Source: Pseudomaricurvus alkylphenolicus (lineage in GTDB: Bacteria > Pseudomonadota > Gammaproteobacteria > Pseudomonadales > Cellvibrionaceae). Taken from it: a stretch of 53,408 nucleotides of DNA. The DNA is taken from the NCBI RefSeq assembly GCF_011683955.1, contig NZ_JAAQPI010000031.1:1-53408 (forward strand), read 5' to 3'. The notes beneath the pieces were generated by a model. That model had not been told where the DNA came from. It was given only the letters and a program-made list of their open reading frames with translations, and made no database searches. The translations under genes and the position numbers were made by a program. This document shows, piece after piece, positions 16,207-24,743 of this stretch. How positions within the stretch are numbered: position 1 is the stretch's first letter; each line of letters starts with the position of its first letter.

Positions 16207-17349
16207 ATGGCGACCAACGCACTTATCCTGTCTGGCGGTGGCGCACGTGCTGCTTATCAGGTCGGCGTTCTTTCTGCGATCAATGAGTTGCTCCCGAGTT
16301 CGACTCATAACCCTTTTCCCATTATCTGCGGCACCTCCGCTGGTGCCATCAATGCCATAGCATTGGCCACTCACACCGGTCATTATTACGAAGCGGTGGC
16401 GGATCTTAACGATATCTGGACTCAGCTTTCAACCGAACGGGTGTTTAGAACCAGTTGGGGTGACTTGATTAGTGGCGGCGCGCGGTTATTAATGTCTTTG
16501 TTGCGTGAAGGTATTGGCAAGCACAAGTCAATTGCGTTGCTGGATAACGCGCCTTTGCGGGAATTTTTAGCGGAGCATATCGATTTCAGTCAGCTGCAAG
16601 TGGGACTGAATAATCGCGATCTGAAAGCGGTGGCGATTACGGCAATGAACTATGGCACCGGTGAGTCGGTGAGTTTTTATCAGGGCAACGAGGAATTAAA
16701 GGATTGGCGCCGTTACCGCCGTATTGGTATTGCCACTCAGTTGACTCTGGATCATTTGATGGCGTCGGCGGCGATTCCGGGAATTTTCCCGGCAGTAAAA
16801 GTGAATCGGGATTATTTCGCCGATGGTGCCCTGCGCCAAATGGCGCCCATCAGCCCTGCTTTACATATGGGGGCGGATCGGATTTTTGTGATTGGTGTGT
16901 CCGGCAACCGTAATCCGGTGCATTGGGCGAAGCGGGCGATGCCACCCAAGCATTCTCCCTCTATTGCGCAGGTGTTTGGGCATTTGTTTAACAGTGCCTT
17001 TATTGACTCACTGGAAGGGGATATCGAACACCTGGAGCGTGTTAACGAGCTGCTGGAGTTGATTCCGGAAGAGACGCTGGAGGAGAATAACGTGCGGCTG
17101 CGTTCGGTGGAAACGATGGTTATTTCGCCCAGTAAGGAGTTGGATAAAATAGCGGGGCGCAAGATTCGTTACATGCCGAAGAGTGTGCGGGTTTTCTTGC
17201 GCTCTGCCGGCGGTACCACTAAGGGGGGTGGTGCAGCGACGTCGAGTTATCTGTTGTTTGAAAAGCCGTTTATTGATGAGTTGATTGAATTGGGGTATCA
17301 GGACACGATGTGGGAGAAAGATCGCATTCAGGCGTTCTTTGAGGTGTGA
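16207..17349 (+). CDS. Patatin-like phospholipase family protein
   Basis: A 380-residue serine lipid acyl hydrolase. It has the oxyanion loop 'LSGGGARAAYQVG' at residues 8-20, the nucleophile Ser44 in 'GTSAG' and the partner Asp206 in 'DGALRQ', so both members of the Ser-Asp dyad are present. No signal peptide is seen; it is probably cytoplasmic or membrane-associated. It is predicted to release fatty acids from phospholipid or other acyl esters, which would suit the acyl-CoA operon nearby. It starts 51 bases after the FixJ-like gene, with CGGAG about 9 bases before the ATG. Confidence 0.93.
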   Translation: MATNALILSGGGARAAYQVGVLSAINELLPSSTHNPFPIICGTSAGAINAIALATHTGHYYEAVADLNDIWTQLSTERVFRTSWGDLISGGARLLMSLLREGIGKHKSIALLDNAPLREFLAEHIDFSQLQVGLNNRDLKAVAITAMNYGTGESVSFYQGNEELKDWRRYRRIGIATQLTLDHLMASAAIPGIFPAVKVNRDYFADGALRQMAPISPALHMGADRIFVIGVSGNRNPVHWAKRAMPPKHSPSIAQVFGHLFNSAFIDSLEGDIEHLERVNELLELIPEETLEENNVRLRSVETMVISPSKELDKIAGRKIRYMPKSVRVFLRSAGGTTKGGGAATSSYLLFEKPFIDELIELGYQDTMWEKDRIQAFFEV

Positions 17350-17351
17350 GA

Positions 17352-17774
17352 ATGTCCCGTAATTGGATACTTGTATTGGCAGCGGTGGTATTGATGGTGG
17401 TGAGCAGTGCAGCCACTCTTGTTGTATTTGAGTTCAGCGGGCATCAATCTGGCGATTCCTACGGTGCGGCGGTGCCGCGTCGGTTTGATGTATTCGAGGG
17501 CTATAATCAATGTCAGATTGCCGTTGAGGAGGCGATTCCGGGTCGGGTTCTGAGTGTCGAGGGTGACGACCGGGCGGCGAAGTATCAGCGCATTACGAAT
17601 ATGAATGTGTTGTTCTTTACGGTGGATTACTCGGAGTCCGGTTCGGGGTTTGCCGGCGAGATGCAGCGGATTTATGCATTGTGTGAGGTGTCGGCGGAAA
17701 CCAACCGGATTATGGCGGTGAAGTTGCGCCCCTCGGATGAGAAGGAATTTACTGAGGTTCGACGTCGGGAATAA
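17352..17774 (+). CDS. Small single-pass membrane or exported protein, unknown function
   Basis: A 140-residue protein I do not recognise. One hydrophobic segment (about residues 5-25, 'WILVLAAVVLMVVSSAATLV') is followed by a soluble domain with cysteines in 'YNQCQIAVEEAI' and 'IYALCEVSAE', a pair that could form a disulfide in the periplasm. The start chosen is the ATG at 17352, 2 bases after the patatin stop, with GAGG 7 bases upstream; a GTG at 17346 overlapping that stop is possible. Close spacing suggests cotranscription with the patatin gene. Confidence 0.75.
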   Translation: MSRNWILVLAAVVLMVVSSAATLVVFEFSGHQSGDSYGAAVPRRFDVFEGYNQCQIAVEEAIPGRVLSVEGDDRAAKYQRITNMNVLFFTVDYSESGSGFAGEMQRIYALCEVSAETNRIMAVKLRPSDEKEFTEVRRRE

Positions 17775-17954
17775 CGCTAATCCGCCCCAGTACCTTGTAG
17801 TCAGCTGCCATCACCAGCCCCTTGCACCCGCCGTTGATCCTCTTCCTTTTGGGCTGTTACAAGCTGATACATTTCGCTACCGAACAAATACATAAAGCGT
17901 TGCATACCTTCCTTAAACTGGTGGAATTTCCATTGAACTATCAAGGATTGAGCT

Positions 17955-20372
17955 ATGACTTTGCAGGCACCTGACACCACCGAGAGGACCCTGGAACAAC
18001 AGCTTCAGGAGCTGTATATCGGATTACTGGCCAGGGGAGCCGCCCAAGAGGGGCTGCAGTATTGGGCGGCGGAGATCAACAGCGGTGCTATCACGCTGGA
18101 ACAGGTTCGTGCCAACTTCGTTAATGAACAGGAGGAATACCGGCAGGGACTCGGCCAGATGGATCGAAGTGAGTTGGTAACCGCGCTCTATTGGAATCTG
18201 TTTTCGCGTCAGCCTGAGGCGGAGGGGCTGGAATACTGGGTCAGTGGCGGCGGAGGTACAGTGAACGCCGATCAGCTGGTGCTGGCTTTGATCAACGGGG
18301 CATCCGATGTCGACAGAATTACTCTCAATGGCAAAGTGCAAGCGGCTTCCGCCCATACTCTCGCAGTGGGGCAGGACTATGATGCTGCCGGTGCCAGGCT
18401 GGTGATTGCGGATTTTGTTCCTGCGCCTGTGAGACTGGAACTGGAAACGGACAATGAAGATGGCGTACCAACCCTGACCGAAAATGAGCAAGGGGTGATT
18501 TTGGGGACGTTGATTGCCAAGGGCCGTAACGATGGCACCTTGCCCCAGGATTTCGACGTTGAGGATGATCGCTTTGAAATCTCGGACGGTGTTTTAAAAC
18601 TCAAGGAGGGTGCGTTTGTCGACTTTGAATGGGATGCTCATTTAGAGATTATTGTCACCTCAAGCAACGCAGCCGGGGTGGTGACCCACCACGCTATCGC
18701 CATTGCAGTGGAAGATGTAACCGACAGTTTTGATCTCAACGGCAATGGACTTGTCGATGTGGATGGCCCCTTGTCTGCGGTGATAGTTCAAGGGCCCGGC
18801 GGGGACATTATTTCGGTGGGTGATGTGGATGGCGACGGCATAGAAGATCATGTTTACTATTCATCAGGGGAGGACAGCGATAAATCTGATGTTCCCCGCC
18901 TGCTGTTGGGTGGCGATCTCAAAGCGGTTGCTGAGTCCTGGCCTCCTCAGTTTTTTCTGGAGCAACATCCGGGCACAGCGCTGGTTATTGAAGCATCTCA
19001 GACATCAACTCCCTCAGTTACCGGTATTGGAGATGTAAATGGTGATGGCTACGATGACCTGGCCGTAACCCTGACCCCGGGTGAGACGCGGGTGGTTTTC
19101 GGCGGCGATCAGGCCTGGGGCGAGCGATTCAGTTTGGATGATCTTGGAGAGAATGGGGCCACTATTGTGTCTGCCCACGAAGCCGCGATTGCCGAAGCCC
19201 GGTTATTTTCCATGTACCACGTCAGCGCTGCGGGTGATCTTGATGGCGATGGCAGGGATGACATTCTTTTAAACGACCGCGGTTCCAGTATCGTTGTGTT
19301 TGGAAGTGAGATATCAGCGGGCGCAACTGTCAATCTGTCTAACGATGTTATCAACCAGCCAGAGCTTACCCTGGGCAGTCAGTTGTCCGGGCAGGCAGTA
19401 GCGGTGGGGGATCTCAATGGCGATGGTTTCGACGATCTGTTGGCTTATGATTACAACGCGGAAGGCCAAGTCGCTATCAAGCTGGTAAAGGGCAGTAGCG
19501 ACGGTTGGGATACCCGTATCGATCTGTACGATGAAGAAAATGCCAACATTGTGGATCTGCTGCTGGATCCACATAATGCGCAGCTCAATGACTCAGATCT
19601 TCCCCAAGTGGCCTCGCTCGGAGACGTCAACGGCGACGGCTTGGATGATGTGATGTTTATGGCGGGTCGAGAGCAGGAGGCGTTCTTGGTATTCGGTCAG
19701 CAGGACGGTTTTACTTCGGCGCTTGACCTGACTGCCCTCGACGGCAGCAACGGCGTTAACTTTTCCCTGAGTTTCTCTGACGCACCTCAAGCGGACTGGG
19801 GCGTGGTGTCAGCGGGCGATGTTAACAACGATGGCCTGCAGGACTTTGCGTTGGTGGCACAAACCACCTCCAGCGTTATTCAGACCTTGGCCACCAATGA
19901 GCTGCTGCCGCAAGTCCACGGTTTGACTTATCTGATATACGGCAAGGAGCATTGGGACGGTGAAGTGGATCTGGACGAAGTTAGTGAAGATGATGGCTTC
20001 GTCATCAGCGGTTACGGCGACGCCGATATAACGGCGTTAGGTGACTTCTTTGGTGACGGTATCGACGATCTGTATGTCGGCTCCATCTACCAAGGGGGTT
20101 ATATCCTCGAAGGTAAGAGCGATGTTGCAGTCGCATCGTCGCTGTTTGCAGCGGATGAGCAGGCACCCAAGCCGGAGCTCCAGGAAGTGGACCCCGAGGA
20201 TATCCTTATCCTGCTTCCCGATCCTGATGACAGCATCATGCTGGAACCCTTGCCGATAGATTTTCCGGTCGAAGAACCGGTTTGGGGCGAGCCGCCAGTT
20301 TGGGGGGAACCTAAGCCTGACGTGTTTGAACTCGAATTGGTGGGCATCAGCACTTCGGAGCTGATTGCCTGA
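17955..20372 (+). CDS. DUF4214 and FG-GAP repeat protein, probably secreted
   Basis: An 805-residue acidic protein. The N-terminus has two DUF4214-like units ('ELYIGLLARGAAQEGLQYW' and 'ALYWNLFSRQPEAEGLEYW'), then a cadherin-like segment to about residue 255. Seven FG-GAP/integrin-type calcium loops follow, such as DVDGDGIED, DVNGDGYDD and DLNGDGFDD, at roughly residues 289, 358, 428, 485, 556, 621 and 696. The C-terminus is Pro/Asp/Glu-rich and repeats 'PVWGEP'. There is no signal peptide, and DUF4214 is common in type I-secreted proteins, so export by type I secretion is possible; no ABC exporter is in the window. AAGGA lies upstream of the ATG. Confidence 0.85.
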   Translation: MTLQAPDTTERTLEQQLQELYIGLLARGAAQEGLQYWAAEINSGAITLEQVRANFVNEQEEYRQGLGQMDRSELVTALYWNLFSRQPEAEGLEYWVSGGGGTVNADQLVLALINGASDVDRITLNGKVQAASAHTLAVGQDYDAAGARLVIADFVPAPVRLELETDNEDGVPTLTENEQGVILGTLIAKGRNDGTLPQDFDVEDDRFEISDGVLKLKEGAFVDFEWDAHLEIIVTSSNAAGVVTHHAIAIAVEDVTDSFDLNGNGLVDVDGPLSAVIVQGPGGDIISVGDVDGDGIEDHVYYSSGEDSDKSDVPRLLLGGDLKAVAESWPPQFFLEQHPGTALVIEASQTSTPSVTGIGDVNGDGYDDLAVTLTPGETRVVFGGDQAWGERFSLDDLGENGATIVSAHEAAIAEARLFSMYHVSAAGDLDGDGRDDILLNDRGSSIVVFGSEISAGATVNLSNDVINQPELTLGSQLSGQAVAVGDLNGDGFDDLLAYDYNAEGQVAIKLVKGSSDGWDTRIDLYDEENANIVDLLLDPHNAQLNDSDLPQVASLGDVNGDGLDDVMFMAGREQEAFLVFGQQDGFTSALDLTALDGSNGVNFSLSFSDAPQADWGVVSAGDVNNDGLQDFALVAQTTSSVIQTLATNELLPQVHGLTYLIYGKEHWDGEVDLDEVSEDDGFVISGYGDADITALGDFFGDGIDDLYVGSIYQGGYILEGKSDVAVASSLFAADEQAPKPELQEVDPEDILILLPDPDDSIMLEPLPIDFPVEEPVWGEPPVWGEPKPDVFELELVGISTSELIA

Positions 20373-20400
20373 AAAACTGCAAACAAAGACCTGCAACAAA

Positions 20401-20435
20401 AAAGCCCCGCAACCTCTTGGTTGCGGGGCTTTTTG
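20401..20435. terminator. Bidirectional intrinsic terminator between the FG-GAP gene and acnB
   Basis: AAAGCCCCGCAACC pairs with GGTTGCGGGGCTTT around a TCTT loop. It is flanked by a run of A on the left and a run of T on the right, so it can stop transcripts from both convergent genes. Confidence 0.92.
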
Positions 20436-20454
20436 ATTCAGACCAGCGTCTTTA

Positions 20455-23253
20455 TCAGCCTACGATTTTCACAGGCTCAGCTTCAACACTCAGGTCTTCC
20501 GATGGAGGAGCGAAGTCAGTCAGGTTGATACCGTCTACGGCCTGCTTGTATTCCTCAAGTGTGGGAATACGACCCAGGATGGTGGCCAGAACAACCATCG
20601 GGGTAGAAGCCAGCAGAGATTCGCCTTTCTTCTCATCGCTGTCGGCTACCACACGGCCCTGGAACAGACGCGTAGAGGTGGCCAGTACAGTGTCGCCCGG
20701 TGCGGCTTTTTCCTGGTTACCCATACACAGGTTACATCCAGGACGCTCCAGGTACAGGATATTTTCGTACTCGGTACGAGCAGCACCCTTTGGTGCATTG
20801 TCGTCGAATTCGAAACCAGCGTACTTCTGTAGCAGTTCCCAATCGCCTTCGGCTTTGAGCTCGTCAACGATATTGTAAGTGGGCGGCGCCACAACCAGCG
20901 GTGCATTAAAGCTGATGTCGCCTTGTTTTTCCAGGTTGCGCAGCATCTGAGCAATGATCTGCATATCACCTTTGTGAACCATGCAGGAACCCACAAAACC
21001 CAGGTCTACCTTCTTGGTGCCACCGTAGTAAGAGGTAGGACGGATGGTATCGTGGGTATAACGCTTGGAGACGTCATCGTTGTTAACGTCCGGGTCTGCG
21101 ATCATCGGCTCGTCGATCTGGTCCAGGTCAACCACCAGCTCGGCGTAGTATTTGGCGTTGTTGTCCGGAGCCAGCGCAGGGTTTTCGCCGGACTTGACTT
21201 CAGCAATACGCTTGTCGGCCAGATCGATCAGGCCTTGCAGCATATTGGCGCTGTTGTCCATGCCCTTTTCGATCATGATCTGGATGCGGCTCTTGGCCAG
21301 TTCCAGAGACTTGATCAGGGTATCGTCGTCAGAGATACAGATAGAGGCTTTGGCCTTCATTTCTGCCGTCCAGTCGGTGAAGGTGAAGGCCTGGTCAGCC
21401 ATCAGAGTACCGATTTGAACTTCAATGATGCGTCCCTGGAACACGTTCTCGCCGCCGAACTTCTTCAGCATTTGAGCTTGTGTGGCGTGTACCACGTCAC
21501 GGAAGTCCATGTGTGGCTTCATGTGGCCTTTGAAGGTGACCTTCACAGACTCAGGGATGGGCATGGCCGCTTCACCGGTGGCCAGTGCCAGGGCGACGGT
21601 ACCGGAGTCAGCGCCAAAGGCGACGCCTTTGGACATACGGGTGTGAGAGTCTCCGCCGATAATAATAGCGCGGTCATCGATAGTGATGTCATTCAGCACC
21701 TTGTGAATAACGTCAGTCATGGCGTGATAAACACCCTTTGGATCACGGGCGGTGATCAGACCGAAGTTGTTCATGAAGGACATCAGCTTGGGAATATTGG
21801 CTTTTGCCTTGCTGTCCCAAACAGAAGCGGTGTGACAACCGGACTGGTAGGCACCATCCACGATCGGAGAGATCACGGAAGCGGCCATGGCTTCCAGCTC
21901 CTGAGAGGTCATTGGCCCCGTGGTGTCCTGAGAACCGACAATGTTCACTTTAACGCGAACATTAGAGCCTGAGTGCAGAGGCGTTTTTGAGGTGACGCCA
22001 ACGGCGTTACGGTTGAAGATTTTCTCAACCGCAGTGAGGCCCTGGCCTTCGTGAGAAATTTCTTTGGAAGGCGCGTACACCTGAGGGGCTTCGATACCCA
22101 GGGCTTCAGCCGCGAGAGTTTGCAGCTTTTTACCGAATACGACCGCGTAGGAGCCGCCGGCCTTCATAAATTCAACCTTCTGAGGCGTGAAGGCGTCAGA
22201 TACGTCTACCAGCTCTTTATCGCCGTTGTACAGCTTCTTGGCTTTGGTATCGATGGTCAGCACGGTGCCAGTGGCCACGGAGTAGGCCTCTTCCAGTACC
22301 GGATCGCCGTTCTCGTCAACAACGGTGTTGCCGTCAGCGTCCACTTTCTTGACCCAGTTCTTCAGATCCAGACCGATTCCGCCGGTTACACCAACGGTGG
22401 TCAGGAAGATGGGAGCGATACCGTTGGTACCCGCAACCACTGGTGCGATGTTTACGAAGGGTACGTAGGGGCTGGCTTGCTTACCGGCCCACAGAGCAAC
22501 GTTGTTGACGCCGGACATGCGGGAGGAACCCACACCCATGGTGCCTTTCTCAGCAATCAGCATCACTTTGGCGTTGGGGCGCTGCTTCTGCATCTCAACA
22601 ATTTCTTGCTGGGCTTCAGGGGTGATCATGCACTGGCCGTGCAATTCACGGTCGGCACGGGAGTGAGCCTGGTTGCCGGGGGACAGCAGGTCGGTAGAGA
22701 TATCACCTTCGCCGGCGATATAGGTAACCACTTCAATCTTTTCTTCGATGTCTGGCAGCTTGGTGAAGAACTCGGCCTTGGCGTAGCTTTCCAGAATCTC
22801 CTTGGCGATGGCGCTGCCTGCGTCGAGAGCGGCTTTCAGGCGGTCAGTATCAGCGTCGTACAGGAATACCTGAGTCTTCAAAACCTCAGCGGCTTGCTTG
22901 GCAACGGCTTCGTCGTCACCCAAGGCCAGATCCAACAGCACTTCGATGGAAGGGCCGCCTTTCATGTGAGAGAGCAGTTCGAAAGCGAATTCCGGGGTAA
23001 TCTCGGCAACGGTAGCTTCGCCCAGGATGATTTCTTTCAGGAATTGAGCTTTTACGCCGGCAGCAGGAGTGGTGCCTGGCAGGGTATTGTAGATGAAGAA
23101 CTTCAGGGAGTCTTCGCGGTGCTCATTACCGGTGTCCTTGATTTGGGCAATAATCTCTGACAGCAGCTCGGCGCTGTCAATAGGCTTTGGATGCAATCCT
23201 AAATCCTTTTTACGGGTTTCGATTTCATCCATGTATGCTGAATATAAGCTCAT
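20455..23253 (-). CDS. acnB: Aconitate hydratase B (long form)
   Basis: A 932-residue bifunctional aconitase / 2-methylisocitrate dehydratase of the TCA and methylcitrate cycles. The N-terminal HEAT-like and swivel domains come first, then the catalytic domains. The iron-sulfur ligands are Cys757 ('GSCMVHKGD') and Cys840 and Cys843 ('CNLCMGNQ'). E. coli AcnB is about 865 residues with ligands at 710, 769 and 772, so this form is longer by about 47 residues before the first ligand and about 24 between the first and second. One extra segment appears to be 'VDADGNTVVDENGDPVLEEA' near residue 305. GAGAGG lies 6 bases before the ATG. Single gene. Confidence 0.97.
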   Translation of the reverse strand: MSLYSAYMDEIETRKKDLGLHPKPIDSAELLSEIIAQIKDTGNEHREDSLKFFIYNTLPGTTPAAGVKAQFLKEIILGEATVAEITPEFAFELLSHMKGGPSIEVLLDLALGDDEAVAKQAAEVLKTQVFLYDADTDRLKAALDAGSAIAKEILESYAKAEFFTKLPDIEEKIEVVTYIAGEGDISTDLLSPGNQAHSRADRELHGQCMITPEAQQEIVEMQKQRPNAKVMLIAEKGTMGVGSSRMSGVNNVALWAGKQASPYVPFVNIAPVVAGTNGIAPIFLTTVGVTGGIGLDLKNWVKKVDADGNTVVDENGDPVLEEAYSVATGTVLTIDTKAKKLYNGDKELVDVSDAFTPQKVEFMKAGGSYAVVFGKKLQTLAAEALGIEAPQVYAPSKEISHEGQGLTAVEKIFNRNAVGVTSKTPLHSGSNVRVKVNIVGSQDTTGPMTSQELEAMAASVISPIVDGAYQSGCHTASVWDSKAKANIPKLMSFMNNFGLITARDPKGVYHAMTDVIHKVLNDITIDDRAIIIGGDSHTRMSKGVAFGADSGTVALALATGEAAMPIPESVKVTFKGHMKPHMDFRDVVHATQAQMLKKFGGENVFQGRIIEVQIGTLMADQAFTFTDWTAEMKAKASICISDDDTLIKSLELAKSRIQIMIEKGMDNSANMLQGLIDLADKRIAEVKSGENPALAPDNNAKYYAELVVDLDQIDEPMIADPDVNNDDVSKRYTHDTIRPTSYYGGTKKVDLGFVGSCMVHKGDMQIIAQMLRNLEKQGDISFNAPLVVAPPTYNIVDELKAEGDWELLQKYAGFEFDDNAPKGAARTEYENILYLERPGCNLCMGNQEKAAPGDTVLATSTRLFQGRVVADSDEKKGESLLASTPMVVLATILGRIPTLEEYKQAVDGINLTDFAPPSEDLSVEAEPVKIVG

Positions 23254-23613
23254 TCAAACCTCTCACGGCAGGCAATTGTTGTTGGTTACTCATCTCTAAC
23301 CAGGATCGCTGGTGGACAAGGCTATCGGTGGCACTCCATCGATGGGCTAGCGGTTACACCTGGCTGGATCTCCAAACAGCCGACCAGCCTTGTAGTTTGA
23401 CTACAAGATACTCCGCTAACGGGGCGCATATTCTACACGAATGCCAATCCTTAGTTAAGTTGACTTGGAAATCAGCTACTTATAGTCATTATAAGCAGGA
23501 CGAATAATGATCAAGGCAACCCGTGTTATAGCCCGATTCGGGATCGGCCATGGCCTGAGAATAGCAGTGATTAATGACAGATTTAGGGGAGGGGAAAGGA
23601 CGAAAAAACAGCT
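23254..23613. promoter_or_regulatory. acnB upstream region, with inverted repeat at 23389-23407
   Basis: This 360-base gap holds no gene that I can support. CTTGTAGT (23389-23396) and ACTACAAG (23400-23407) form a perfect 8-base inverted repeat with a 3-base spacer, about 140 bases upstream of the acnB start. On the leftward strand a possible -10 (TAGAAT) lies just upstream of it, near 23430. The repeat resembles operators of GntR/FadR-type repressors; which protein binds it is unknown. Confidence 0.45.
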
Positions 23614-23835
23614 TCAGCAACCCCGGGTCACGACAAAGCTGTCTTCACCCAGGTTTTCCAGTTGGTAATTGACCAGATCGGTCAGTTCCTGTGCGGAATG
23701 ATGCTGGCGCATCTGCCCCAGCAGCTCGGTCAGCAGGGCGCGTCCCATACCTTCACGGGTCATGGAGCTTTCGGCATCCGCTGTTTCCAGGGCATCGTCA
23801 ATGCAGTGTTTGGCGACTCGAAATTCTCCAGCCAT
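23614..23835 (-). CDS. Small conserved-looking protein, unknown function
   Basis: A 73-residue, mostly helical, acidic protein that I do not recognise. It has no signal peptide or membrane segment. 'MGRALLTELLGQMRQHHSAQ' looks amphipathic, and the C-terminus is 'DSFVVTRGC', a terminal cysteine. GGAG lies 11 bases before the ATG, slightly long. It sits alone between acnB and the DUF1289 gene, divergent from the latter. It could be a small regulatory or adaptor protein, but nothing in the sequence says which. Confidence 0.6.
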   Translation of the reverse strand: MAGEFRVAKHCIDDALETADAESSMTREGMGRALLTELLGQMRQHHSAQELTDLVNYQLENLGEDSFVVTRGC

Positions 23836-23975
23836 AGTATCAATATCTCCACAATAGGTTCGATCCGAGGATGGCGGTTTCTCCAGGTGGCCTTAGCGTG
23901 CCAGTTTGGAGCAAACAACCGAGTTCAAAATACCCAGCATATCGATTCGCTGCTGTGTTCCCTTGATCTATGTCA

Positions 23976-23981
23976 TATAAT
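23976..23981 (+). promoter_or_regulatory. Probable -10 box (TATAAT) for the DUF1289 gene
   Basis: A perfect TATAAT lies 43 bases before the ATG at 24025. No good -35 is visible 16-18 bases upstream (around CTGTGT), so an activator may be needed. Confidence 0.45.
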
Positions 23982-24024
23982 CCGCAACGCCAAGGAAATA
24001 ACCACCAATAAACAAAGAGGTAGC

Positions 24025-24474
24025 ATGTTCAAGCGGGTACGAACTCCCTGTGTTGGGGTATGTTCCACGGGGATTGGGGATGACGTCTGCCGCGGATGCA
24101 AGCGATTCGCCCATGAGGTCAACCACTGGAACGCTTATACCAATGACCAACGCTATCTGATTGCACAGCGCCTGGACGCATTTCTGGTGCAGGTGGTCAG
24201 CAGTAAATTGGTGATCCGGGATGAAGAACGGTTATTAGCGGCCATTAAACACCAACAAATCCAGTTCAAGCAGGAACAAGATCCGTATTGCTGGGTATTT
24301 GACTTGCTGAAAGCGGGCGCCAGCCAGATCTCAGATCTGGGCGTGTATGGCCTTGAATATCATCCCGACTGGCAGAATCGCTCTCTGGTCGCCATAAAAG
24401 ATGCCATTGATTCAGACTACTACACACTTTCCTGCGCGCATTATGAGCGTTATTTTTCTGTGACCGCGATCTAG
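24025..24474 (+). CDS. DUF1289 domain-containing protein
   Basis: A 149-residue cytoplasmic protein. The first 50 residues match DUF1289, with the cysteine set 'TPCVGVCSTG' and 'CRGCKR', followed by 'EVNHWNAYTNDQRYLIAQRL'; the four cysteines could bind a metal. The remaining 95 residues are an extension I do not recognise; many DUF1289 proteins are much shorter. The start at 24025 is supported by AGAGG 4-9 bases upstream. The reading frame stays open far upstream, but that part overlaps the small leftward gene and lacks coding character. Confidence 0.82.
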   Translation: MFKRVRTPCVGVCSTGIGDDVCRGCKRFAHEVNHWNAYTNDQRYLIAQRLDAFLVQVVSSKLVIRDEERLLAAIKHQQIQFKQEQDPYCWVFDLLKAGASQISDLGVYGLEYHPDWQNRSLVAIKDAIDSDYYTLSCAHYERYFSVTAI

Positions 24475-24743
24475 CCTCTATTCAATACCTATCAGTCTCC
24501 TGGACTTTCCATTTCGGTCGGTAATCACCGGAGTCGCTGCGGGGTTTCAATTTGTAGGTCCATTTGTTCGGGCTATGCTTTAGTCATGTACATGGACATA
24601 TGGGTTTGACGCGTAACCACAAACACCTTAAGTCAATGACTTTTGCACAATTGTGGTGCATGGGGTTTAGGGAAGAGCCTTCGATCAGGCCTTTCAAACG
24701 ACAAAGATCGTTCTGAGAATTCGCTCAACCTAAGGTGTGTACA
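24475..24743. other. Leader region of the chemoreceptor gene
   Basis: No gene is seen in these 269 bases. The palindrome CACAATTGTG (24646-24655), flanked by TGCA on the right and TTTG on the left, lies about 90 bases before the start. No flagellar sigma-28 or sigma-54 promoter could be recognised. Confidence 0.4.

Noticed and set aside
22051-23160. Long open frame on the plus strand opposite acnB
   Set aside because: It is antisense to a well-conserved enzyme and has Gly/Val/Phe-rich composition without domains; it is a shadow of acnB codon use.
23662-24024. Upstream extension of the DUF1289 gene by 121 codons
   Set aside because: The extension overlaps the divergent 73-residue gene and lacks family similarity, while ATG at 24025 has a good ribosome site and gives the normal DUF1289 start.
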